Shown: positions 51,342-58,336 of the stretch, in pieces | Layout of the letters: each line of letters opens with the position of its first letter | Numbering within the stretch: position 1 is the first letter of the stretch | The notes under the pieces: model-generated | Databases searched by the model: none | Told to the model about the DNA's origin: nothing | The model's input: the letters and a program-made list of their open reading frames with translations, nothing else | Made by a program: the position numbers and the translations under genes | Source of the DNA: Bacteroidales bacterium | GTDB taxonomy: Bacteria > Bacteroidota > Bacteroidia > Bacteroidales > UBA932 | Direction of reading: 5' to 3' | NCBI GenBank assembly: GCA_016286385.1 | Contig: JAEESO010000008.1 | Location: forward strand, 17,912 to 81,911 | Length of the DNA stretch: 64,000 bases

Positions 51342-54300
51342 TCAGAAAGTAAGTGTTATGCCGAGCGAGAACACCCTGTACCAAGGATAGGTGTTGCCGT
51401 TGCGGTCGCCGTCGGCCGAAATCTGCTCGGGGTCGATATAGTCGCCGTGCACGGCGCTCCAGGTGAGGAGGTTTTCGCCGCTCAGGCAGATTCGGGCGTT
51501 GGATATGCCGGTTCGGGACAGGCTCTTTGCTGGCAACGTATAGCCGACCGACAGATTCTTCAACCGCAGGTATGCCAGATTCTGCAGGTAGCGGGAATTG
51601 GTGTAATAGAGGGAGCCGCCTGTTGCATTGAGGGCAGCGTATCCTCTTGGACGCGGGAAGTAGGCATCCGGATTTTCCTCCGACCATACGTCATCCATGA
51701 AGCCTTTGGGAACGAACGAGGCATAAGGCCGGCAGTATGGACCCCAGAAACGCATGTTTTCATGGCCCGGATACCAGTCCATGTGGCCTATTCCCTGGAA
51801 AAATGCCTGTGCGTCCCATCCGTTCCAGGCCGCATGGAAACGGAAACCGTAACTCCAGCGGGGAAGGCTGTTGCCTATAACCTCCAGGTCTCCGTGGTCG
51901 TCCAGGGTGTTCTTCCCGGCATCGATAACCCCGTCTTTCTTAAGGTCCACGTATTTCATGTCTCCTCCTCGCACTCCTCGTGATGCTTCGTTGAAGGAGT
52001 AGTAATAGCCGGGGCTCACCTGCGACATGTCAACCTCCGCAGCATAAGCCGCCGCTTCCGCATCGTCTGCAAAAAGACCGTCCACCCTGTATCCCCAGAT
52101 TTCCCCGAGTCGGCGGCCTGGATAGGGTTCCGACAGAAGGCCTGACGGGTTGTCGCAACGCGTATAGGTGGAAATATAGTCGGACAGAGTGGCGCTGGCC
52201 CCATAGGAAAATGGCTTTCCGAGAAGCTGCGCCGAGTTGTTCCACTCTATAGAGAATTCGCACCCGCGCGTGCGTATGTCGTGGGCATTCACCATCGGCT
52301 CGGAGGCTCCGTAGAACGATGGCAACAGCGGCCCGGAAGTGAGGATACCAAGCGCGTCCCGAATATAGAAATCCCCGGTGAGTCGCAGCCTTCCTCCGAA
52401 GAATCCGAGATCGGCCCCCAGGTTCCTGGTCTGTATTGTCTCCCATGTTCCGGTGGACACGGGGTCGTCGGCCTCAGCGTAACGGCTGCGCGTTTCGCCG
52501 TCGAAGGAATAATTCATGGTTCCTCCTGTCCGGATTGTCTGCCAGTAGGCATATTCGTTTATGGACTGATTCCCGAGAGAACCCACTGAAGCACGCAGTT
52601 TGGCCTGGGAAATCACCGGGAGCAGCGGAGCCCAGAACGGCTCTCCGCTGAGCTGCCATCCGAGCGAAACTGACGGGAACAGGCCCCACTTCTTGCCTTC
52701 CGGGAAACGGGAGGAGCCGTCCAGACGGCCGTTCGTCTCCACCAGATAACGGCCCTTCCAATCGTAGGATAAACGGTAGAATACGCCCATCAGACTGTAT
52801 TCCCGCACTCCGCCGTTAAGGCGCTTGAGTTCTCCGGTGGCAAGGTTAAAGTCGGACATGGTTTCCGAAAGCAGGTCTTTGCGCTGCACCGTAAGCGCGG
52901 TCCTGCGCCAGTCTTCGTAGTTTACGCCGGCTACGGCCGTGAGATGATGCCCTTTCCGGAAATGACCTTCGTAGGTAAGGAATGCATCCACTGAGTTCCT
53001 GCGCAGGCGGTTGTCCCTTTCTGAGAGATAGTCTTCGTAGGCGTTCTCCGGCTCATACGCGGTTTCGCCCGGATACATCGAATAGGAGGCCGGGGCGCTG
53101 CGGAAAAGCTTCTGAACAGTGGAAGAATGATAGGTCCAGGATGTCTTGAACACAAGTCCGGGGAGAATGTCCGCCGTGAGATCCAGGGTATTGTAACTCT
53201 GCTCGTCGGAATTGCTCCCTCCTGTATTTCCACTGCGTATCATGGAGTTGTAGCCCGACATGATGTAATGCGCCGAAGAATTTGTGAGGACGGTGTGCGA
53301 GACGGTGGTTCCGTCGGGATTCTCCGGAACAAAGGACGGAAGGGCATGAATGGTGGGCCTGTAGAAATTGATATATTGGGATTCGAGTCCCAGGTAAGAG
53401 TAGTCAGACTGGTAGAAGCGCACGCTATAGCCCAGCGCAAGCCAGCTTCGAAGCTGCATCTGCACTCTGCTGGACATGGTGTAGGAACGGAAACGGTCGG
53501 GCCCGTGGCGCTGGATGCCGCGTTGGTCGTAATAACGGCCGCTGAGTTTGTAGGAGATGCGGCGCGAACCTCCTGTGATATCTATGTTGTAGTCCTGGGT
53601 GGGACGGGATTCGTCATACAGGTAATGATACCAGTCGTAGTTGCCAAGGTAGGTGTAGGAAGGTATGCCGTCCCTTGTTTCCTTTACAACCCACGGTCTT
53701 TCTGCAACCTCATATTTGTCTCCGCGGCGCTCGTAGAGCCGTTGGTAATCGTAGTCGGTGTATCTGGTGTACGGAATGCCCGAAACCGAGGTGAGCATAA
53801 AGGTGTCGGCTATCTTGGCGGCGTCGTAACCGCGCGTTTCATAGTCGGTTGAAACCGTGTTTGCCGAAAGGGAATACCTGGCGTTGAACACCACCTTGGG
53901 AGCCATATCTTTTTCTCCTCCACGGGTCGTTATGAGTATCACCCCGAAAGCACCGCGTATGCCGTAGATGGCCGAAGACGAGGCGTCCTTCAGGATGGAT
54001 ATGGATTCTATGTCTGAGGGATTCACGCTCATCGGATCGGTCTCCACCCCGTCCACCAGGATGAGCGGATCGCCTCCGTTGAGGGAGGTTTTTCCCCTGA
54101 TGTTGTACAGGGAGATGGCGCCGGGCTGCCCGGATTCCTGAAGGATGTTCAGGTTTCCCACCATTCCCTGCATCACCTGGCCCACACCGGAAACCGGACG
54201 GTCTTTGAGTTCTTTGCTGGCAAGTACGGAGACGGCACCGGTGACATTGGCTTTCTGCTGCACTCCATAGCCCACGACCACCGATTCCTTCAACCAGTTG

Positions 54301-54689
54301 ACCATAGGCAGAAGCGGACGCAGCCGCAACGAATCCGCTTTGTCCGGAACGTCCGGACTGTCGTCAGATGGGGGTGGGAACTCGGCTCTCTTGCGCTCGG
54401 GCACAAGGATTATCCGCTCTTCGAGGATGATGCAGCGTATGCCCGGAAGCACGCTTCGCAGCACTTCTTCGAGCTGAACTCCTTTCACGTGGACGGACAC
54501 TTTTGCCTCCACGTCGATTTCGTTGTTGCTGTAGAAGAATGCAAGTCCCGTTTCTTCCTCGATGTTGTAGAGCAGCTCCCGTATGCTCACGTTGTCCAGG
54601 TCGAGCGAGAGCTTCTGAGCCGACAGACCGGTCCAGAAGGCTCCGGCCAGCAGCAGGAAGAAGGAGAGTATGACGGTCTTGCGTAGCAT
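51342..54689 (-). CDS. SusC-like TonB-dependent transporter with STN domain (first pair)
   Basis: 1115 residues. A signal peptide is followed by an STN (secretin/TonB N-terminal) domain (about 28-95, SIRELLYNIEEETGLAFFYS to IRCIILEERIILVPE), which in relatives signals to a FecR anti-sigma. A short Pro/Asp-rich linker leads directly to the TonB box/plug (VVVGYGVQQKANVTGAVSV, SISILKDASSSAIYGIRGAFG). The carboxypeptidase-regulatory-like domain usual in SusC proteins is absent. A barrel follows. The start shares one base with the FecR stop (TAATG), so the receptor and anti-sigma are coupled. Confidence 0.95.
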   Translation of the reverse strand: MLRKTVILSFFLLLAGAFWTGLSAQKLSLDLDNVSIRELLYNIEEETGLAFFYSNNEIDVEAKVSVHVKGVQLEEVLRSVLPGIRCIILEERIILVPERKRAEFPPPSDDSPDVPDKADSLRLRPLLPMVNWLKESVVVGYGVQQKANVTGAVSVLASKELKDRPVSGVGQVMQGMVGNLNILQESGQPGAISLYNIRGKTSLNGGDPLILVDGVETDPMSVNPSDIESISILKDASSSAIYGIRGAFGVILITTRGGEKDMAPKVVFNARYSLSANTVSTDYETRGYDAAKIADTFMLTSVSGIPYTRYTDYDYQRLYERRGDKYEVAERPWVVKETRDGIPSYTYLGNYDWYHYLYDESRPTQDYNIDITGGSRRISYKLSGRYYDQRGIQRHGPDRFRSYTMSSRVQMQLRSWLALGYSVRFYQSDYSYLGLESQYINFYRPTIHALPSFVPENPDGTTVSHTVLTNSSAHYIMSGYNSMIRSGNTGGSNSDEQSYNTLDLTADILPGLVFKTSWTYHSSTVQKLFRSAPASYSMYPGETAYEPENAYEDYLSERDNRLRRNSVDAFLTYEGHFRKGHHLTAVAGVNYEDWRRTALTVQRKDLLSETMSDFNLATGELKRLNGGVREYSLMGVFYRLSYDWKGRYLVETNGRLDGSSRFPEGKKWGLFPSVSLGWQLSGEPFWAPLLPVISQAKLRASVGSLGNQSINEYAYWQTIRTGGTMNYSFDGETRSRYAEADDPVSTGTWETIQTRNLGADLGFFGGRLRLTGDFYIRDALGILTSGPLLPSFYGASEPMVNAHDIRTRGCEFSIEWNNSAQLLGKPFSYGASATLSDYISTYTRCDNPSGLLSEPYPGRRLGEIWGYRVDGLFADDAEAAAYAAEVDMSQVSPGYYYSFNEASRGVRGGDMKYVDLKKDGVIDAGKNTLDDHGDLEVIGNSLPRWSYGFRFHAAWNGWDAQAFFQGIGHMDWYPGHENMRFWGPYCRPYASFVPKGFMDDVWSEENPDAYFPRPRGYAALNATGGSLYYTNSRYLQNLAYLRLKNLSVGYTLPAKSLSRTGISNARICLSGENLLTWSAVHGDYIDPEQISADGDRNGNTYPWYRVFSLGITLTF

Positions 54690-55489
54690 TACCTGCTTAC
54701 CTGTACATCCGAAAGAAGGTTTATGGCTTCCAGTATGGCATCAAGCTCTTCGCTCCTTACGGTAAGGGACAGGAAGATGACTTTTGCTTCTTCCGGGTCG
54801 CTTACAGTGAGGCCAGTGCCGTACCAATGCTCCAGCGCGGAGACAATCTCCGACAGGGAGCGGTTTTCCAGCACAAGCCTGTCGTTTATCCACGAAGTGT
54901 GGCAGGATGCGGGTTCTTCAGAAACTGTCCATTCTCCCCCCTCGTAGCACACCTTCTGGTCGGGAGAAAGCGTGGTTTCAGAAAGGCCGTGGCCCTTTAC
55001 TGAGATTGACCCTTCTTCGAGCCATGCAGACTGTTCTCCGTCCCCGTAGGCCGATACTGTGAACCTGGTGCCGTGGACGGTTATGTCCATCCGGCCGGTT
55101 TCAACCACGAAGGCCCGGGAGTCTTTGGCGACATCGAAAAAGGCCTCGCCTGTGAGCTTCACCCGGCGCTCCGACTTTCCGAACGATGATTTGTAACTGA
55201 GGGAAGAACTGCGGTTGAGCCAGATGGAAGAACCGTCGGGCAGTTCGTAGTGCTGCTTTTTCCCTTCAGCCACAAGGCGCACAGGGGCATTGTTTTTCAC
55301 ATAAATACCTGTGCCGAGCGCCACAACCATCAGGGCCATGACGGAAGAGATCCACGCTCTCCGCGCTTTTCTTACGGCCTTTTCCTTCGCTTCCGCCTTT
55401 TCCAGTACACTACCGGCAGAGTGCAGCATAGTTGCGTCCATGGGAGTGGAACTATTCCACGCGTCCATTATATCTTTGTTCTTGTTCAT
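54689..55489 (-). CDS. FecR-type anti-sigma factor
   Basis: Single-pass inner-membrane regulator linking the STN-type SusC to the ECF sigma factor. In the 266 residues a short cytoplasmic N-terminus precedes a transmembrane helix (about 46-64, MALMVVALGTGIYV). The periplasmic FecR domain has the family motifs YELPDGSSIWLNRSSSLSY, VKLTGEAFFDVAKD, FVVETGRMDITVHGTRFTV and SLSEIVSALEHWYGTGL. It is the first gene of the cargo operon and is transcribed divergently from the sigma gene. No housekeeping TAnnTTTG element is seen upstream, which fits control by the ECF factor. Confidence 0.93.
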   Translation of the reverse strand: MNKNKDIMDAWNSSTPMDATMLHSAGSVLEKAEAKEKAVRKARRAWISSVMALMVVALGTGIYVKNNAPVRLVAEGKKQHYELPDGSSIWLNRSSSLSYKSSFGKSERRVKLTGEAFFDVAKDSRAFVVETGRMDITVHGTRFTVSAYGDGEQSAWLEEGSISVKGHGLSETTLSPDQKVCYEGGEWTVSEEPASCHTSWINDRLVLENRSLSEIVSALEHWYGTGLTVSDPEEAKVIFLSLTVRSEELDAILEAINLLSDVQVSR

Positions 55490-55570
55490 ATGCTTGATGA
55501 TATTATGTCTCTTTTATATTATTATGACGGTTTTCTGCGTCCGGATACTTAACCATTTTGTAAAAAATCT

Positions 55571-55578
55571 TACCTTTG
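55571..55578 (+). promoter_or_regulatory. -7 element of the ECF sigma gene
   Basis: TACCTTTG, matching TAnnTTTG, 22 bp before the TTG start. The 111-bp space 55490-55600 between the divergent genes holds this element and an AT-rich stretch. Confidence 0.5.
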
Positions 55579-55600
55579 TATCTGCTAAATAATAACTGAC

Positions 55601-56134
55601 TTGTCTTCGGATAATAATATATTGCTGTCCTGTGCCCACGGGGACAGGCAAGCGTTCGCCCTGCTGTACGAACGCTATGCTCCCAAGTGCGCAGGTTTCG
55701 TCAGGAGTCTGCTGAAAGATCCCGAGGAGGCTGCGGATATCACGCAGGATATCTTCGTCAGGCTCTGGGTATACCGTTCCCGGCTGCTTCGCATTAATTC
55801 TTTCGAGCCCTATCTGATGAATATCGCAAAGAATGCGGTGCTTGACAGATGTGACCATATACAGGTAACCCGGAAATTCGCGGAGAACTTCCGGGTTACA
55901 TTCGATGAGGTATCGGAGGAAACAGCCCGCAGATACGAAGCCGACGAATTTCTTCGGAGGGTGCAGAAGGCCGTTTCCTGGATGCCGCCTGCAAGAAGGA
56001 AGGTGTTCCTGTTAAGCCGTTTTTACGGAATGGACAACAAAAGCATCGCCTCCCTCTGCGAGCTTTCCGTGAGAACTGTCGAGACACATCTTTTCCATGC
56101 CACGCAGTATCTCCGGAAAAAGCTTCTTCCCTAA
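55601..56134 (+). CDS. ECF RNA polymerase sigma factor (probable TTG start)
   Basis: Directs transcription of the adjacent locus, held by the FecR protein. 177 residues: sigma region 2 (AFALLYERYAPKCAGFV, DITQDIFVRLWVYRS) and region 4 (MPPARRKVFLLSRFYGMDNK, LSVRTVETHLFHATQYLRK). No ATG or GTG precedes the conserved N-terminus; an in-frame TAA lies five codons upstream, so TTG at 55601 is the only usual start. It is on the strand opposite the operon it presumably controls. Its stop is 2 bp from the end of the DUF4923 remnant. Confidence 0.9.
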   Translation: MSSDNNILLSCAHGDRQAFALLYERYAPKCAGFVRSLLKDPEEAADITQDIFVRLWVYRSRLLRINSFEPYLMNIAKNAVLDRCDHIQVTRKFAENFRVTFDEVSEETARRYEADEFLRRVQKAVSWMPPARRKVFLLSRFYGMDNKSIASLCELSVRTVETHLFHATQYLRKKLLP

Positions 56135-56136
56135 TT

Positions 56137-56612
56137 CTACTTGGTGAGTATGAATCCCAGCTGGAGCCCGCTGGCGTCTGAAAGGAGGGATGCGAGAGAA
56201 TCGGTGCTGATGAGCTTGCCGGCGACGGCCACGGCCTTCTTCAAGAATTCAAGGAACTTGTCGGCGTTGAAGAGAATCTGGCAGCCAGATGTGGTGGCGG
56301 CAAGTTTCCCCTTGAGGGTGAGGTAACTGTAAACCTTGCCGAACTTCATTTCGACGTTGTTTTCCTTGTCAACCGTGTAGGTGCCGGAAGCTATCTGCTT
56401 GGTGCCGTTGGTGATTGTGAACTCGCCGGCCTCGGTGAAGGTGAAGACCGCACTGCCCTGCCTGATCCCCACTTTTGCGAGGTAGGAGTTGAGCTTGTTC
56501 TCTATCTTGGTCTTGTAGGCCGAGGATGCAAGGGTAACGAGGGTGTTGTCGCTGCTGATTGCAGTCGCCACGCTGTAGTACGTCCACGTTCCGGGAAGCT
56601 TGACGGTGGCAA
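56137..56612 (-). pseudogene. 3' remnant of a DUF4923-type gene
   Basis: The reverse frame reads DIATVKLPGTWTYYSVATAI onward to GLQLGFILTK and a stop. This matches the lipocalin-like DUF4923 proteins of Bacteroidales (GTWTY start, SAVFTFTEAGEFTITNG, SGTYTVD, CQILFNADKFLEFLK, SLLSDASGLQLGF). The signal peptide and N-terminal part are missing. Upstream, the sequence passes at about 56610-56625 straight into integrase coding sequence in another frame. The internal ATG at 56571 would give a 144-residue product without a signal, so expression is doubtful. Confidence 0.75.
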
Positions 56613-56614
56613 TG

Positions 56615-57066
56615 TCTTGGCGCGCTTCAGATAGGATACAAAGCCCATACAGAACTCTTTGTCTATGCTTCCTATCTCCACCTGGTCGCCGGCGTACTTA
56701 ATGAAATGATTAATGCCGTTGTCGTATGTCTGGTAGGTGCTGGTCCCCCTTTCCTTCGCCTTCTGAGAAAGAGAGCGCATATAATCCACAAAGTTCATCT
56801 GGCAGCGTAGACGGGCGTTGCTGAAACCGAACTCGCCGTTCTGGAGCTCCACAATCTTTTGCGCCTTGTATGCGTTCGCCGTCCTCAGCGTCTCTGCATT
56901 CTTGTCTTTCTCCACGCCCGAACGCTCCGGGACCAGGTACAGTTTCAGGAACTCGTACTGGCGCACCCCCGCCGGAGTAGTAATCCAGGTACAGGGACTG
57001 GCTTCCGTCCTTCAGTTTCTTTGCCCGCAGGCGTATGGGTTCCTTGTTTTGTTTCAGCTTTCTCAT
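56615..57066 (-). pseudogene. Tyrosine recombinase (integrase), frameshifted and truncated
   Basis: Starts MRKLKQNKEPIRLRAKKLKDGSQSLYLDYYS, given here as the segment 57066 to about 56974 (arm-binding domain). A run of five G (C5 on the forward strand, 56966-56970) breaks the frame; removing one G restores GGVRQYEFLKLYLVPE. The SAM-like core-binding domain then runs to SYLKRAK (about 56615), where a deletion joins it to the DUF4923 remnant. The catalytic domain with the R-H-R-Y residues is absent. It was presumably the enzyme that inserted the island. Confidence 0.85.
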
Positions 57067-57110
57067 AGCATTTCCCTTTGCCTGCAATAGATAGTGAAAA
57101 TTTGTTTCGA

Positions 57111-57130
57111 GTAACAAACGGGTAACAAAA
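57111..57130. repeat. Putative integrase arm-type site, right copy
   Basis: GTAACAAACGGGTAACAAAA is identical to 24289-24308, here 45 bp upstream of the integrase start. The interval 57131-57260 holds no gene. It has two further related motifs (GCATTTGTAAC and GCATTTTTGTAAC, 57200-57240) and CATTTCAC at 57242-57249, which is inverted relative to GTGAAATG in attR. Confidence 0.6.
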
Positions 57131-57260
57131 ATGAGGGTATTATTGTGTTATCATTGTCATCGAAGGCCTCTGAGGGTAAAAAAGGAAAACGCCGCCACAC
57201 GCATTTGTAACGGCATTTTTATGGCATTTTTGTAACTTTTTCATTTCACCGGGAGACCTC

Positions 57261-57285
57261 CATAAGCGTGAAATGCACCCATATT
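57261..57285. repeat. Right attachment site (attR), 25-bp direct repeat
   Basis: Identical to 24205-24229 over 25 bp. It overlaps the folE stop codon (57284-57286) by two bases and includes a stray copy of the first codons of the phosphohexomutase gene. Confidence 0.9.
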
Positions 57286-57874
57286 AATGTTCTATTAGTT
57301 TTAGGAATTCGTTACGTGTTTTGCTGCTCTTGAGGAAGATGCCGGAGAAGGCACTTGTGGTGGTGATGGCGTTGGATTTCTGCACCCCGCGCATGGACAT
57401 GCAGGTGTGCATGGCTTCAATTACAACTGCAACGCCAAGAGGCTGGAGGCTGTCCTGGATGCAGTCACGGATCTGTTCCGTGAGGCGCTCCTGGACCTGG
57501 AGCCTGCGGGCGTAGGTTTCCACCACGCGGGCAATTTTACTCAGGCCCGTAATCTGGCCGTTGGGGATGTAAGCCACGTGGGCCTTGCCGATGAAAGGCA
57601 GCATGTGATGCTCACAGAGGGAGAAAAGCTCTATGTCCTTCACAATGACCATGTGATTGTACGGCTCTGTGAAAAGGGCGCTCTTTACTATGGTTTCTCC
57701 GCTCTGGAAATAGCCCTGCGTGAGGAACTGCATGGCCTTAGCCACACGCTCCGGGGTTTTATGGAGGCCTTCCCTCTCTACGTCTTCTCCCAAAAGACCC
57801 AGGATAGCCTTGATGTGGGCGGCTATCTGCTCTGTGGTATCTTGGTCGTATTGTTCTATCTTTCTGTATGCCAT
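57284..57874 (-). CDS. folE: GTP cyclohydrolase I
   Basis: Converts GTP to dihydroneopterin triphosphate, the first step to folate or queuosine precursors. 196 residues with [20 protein letters not shown] (zinc Cys and His), [20 protein letters not shown] and [21 protein letters not shown] (second zinc Cys). Before insertion of the island it was followed after one base by the phosphohexomutase gene. Confidence 0.96.
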   Translation of the reverse strand: MAYRKIEQYDQDTTEQIAAHIKAILGLLGEDVEREGLHKTPERVAKAMQFLTQGYFQSGETIVKSALFTEPYNHMVIVKDIELFSLCEHHMLPFIGKAHVAYIPNGQITGLSKIARVVETYARRLQVQERLTEQIRDCIQDSLQPLGVAVVIEAMHTCMSMRGVQKSNAITTTSAFSGIFLKSSKTRNEFLKLIEH

Positions 57875-57901
57875 TGGCCTGTAATTTGAAGCAATTGTCT
57901 A

Positions 57902-57909
57902 CAAAAATA
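57902..57909 (-). promoter_or_regulatory. -7 element of folE
   Basis: TATTTTTG on the reverse strand (TAnnTTTG), 28 bp upstream of the folE ATG. Confidence 0.45.
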
Positions 57910-57941
57910 GCGAAAAAAATTCATTATATAAGTTTTTTTCC

Positions 57942-57950
57942 TATCTTTGC
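57942..57950 (+). promoter_or_regulatory. -7 element of the DUF2795 gene
   Basis: TATCTTTGC, matching TAnnTTTGC. It leaves a leader of about 45 nt before the ATG at 58005. Confidence 0.55.
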
Positions 57951-58004
57951 AGCCCCAATTGCGGGAACCTGTAAGATTTTTAACAATTAAAACGCTATAA
58001 TACA

Positions 58005-58226
58005 ATGTTTTGGACACTTGAACTTGCAAGCTCACTGGACGACGCCCCGTGGCCCGCAACCAAAGAGGAGCTCATAGACTACGCAAACCGCACCTGCGCC
58101 CCGGAAGAAGTCATAGAAAACCTTGAGGAACTGGACGATGACACCGAGATCTACGAATCCATAGAGGACATCTGGCCAGACTACCCCACCAAGGAAGACT
58201 TCATGTGGAACGAGGAAGAATATTAG
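58005..58226 (+). CDS. DUF2795 family small acidic protein
   Basis: Function unknown. The 73 residues start MFWTLELASSLDDAPWPATK, followed by EELIDYANRTCAPEEVIENL and the acidic end IYESIEDIWPDYPTKEDF. The pattern is strongly conserved across Bacteroidota. It is monocistronic with its own promoter. Confidence 0.92.
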   Translation: MFWTLELASSLDDAPWPATKEELIDYANRTCAPEEVIENLEELDDDTEIYESIEDIWPDYPTKEDFMWNEEEY

Positions 58227-58334
58227 CGTAGAATGTAAACTATTTATTATCAATAGTTTATGCAAAATGCCCCTGGTAAATTTACCTAGGGCATTTTGCA
58301 TAATATGCTGTAAATGAGCAATTTACATTCTACG
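58227..58334. repeat. Nested inverted repeat between convergent genes, probable bidirectional terminator
   Basis: The outer arms CGTAGAATGTAAA (58227-58239) and TTTACATTCTACG (58322-58334) are perfect. Inside is a second perfect stem, TATGCAAAATGCCC (58259-58272) with GGGCATTTTGCATA (58289-58302), capped by the palindrome GGTAAATTTACC. It fills nearly the whole gap between the DUF2795 and esterase genes. It lacks a long T tract, so a MITE-like origin is also possible. Confidence 0.75.
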
Positions 58335-58336
58335 GC

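Larger units (their letters stand above)
24205..57285. mobile_element. Degenerate integrative island carrying a SusC/SusD utilisation locus
   Basis: About 33 kb is bounded by a 25-bp perfect direct repeat, with integrase remnants just inside the right end and an excisionase-like HTH tail just inside the left end. Both ends also share the 20-bp motif GTAACAAACGGGTAACAAAA. Joining the flanks through one repeat copy gives folE stop, one base, then the manB ATG, a natural operon junction. No conjugation, relaxase or phage structural genes are present. The integrase is frameshifted and truncated, so the element can no longer excise by itself. Confidence 0.85.

Noticed and set aside
56502..56966. 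Intact 154-residue integrase-type gene
   Set aside because: It lacks the start and arm domain in frame, and after SYLKRAK its tail is DUF4923 DNA in the wrong frame. It is a pseudogene fragment.
24205..57285. Conjugative element or prophage
   Set aside because: There are no relaxase, type IV secretion, capsid, tail or lysis genes. Only integrase and excisionase-like remnants are present.
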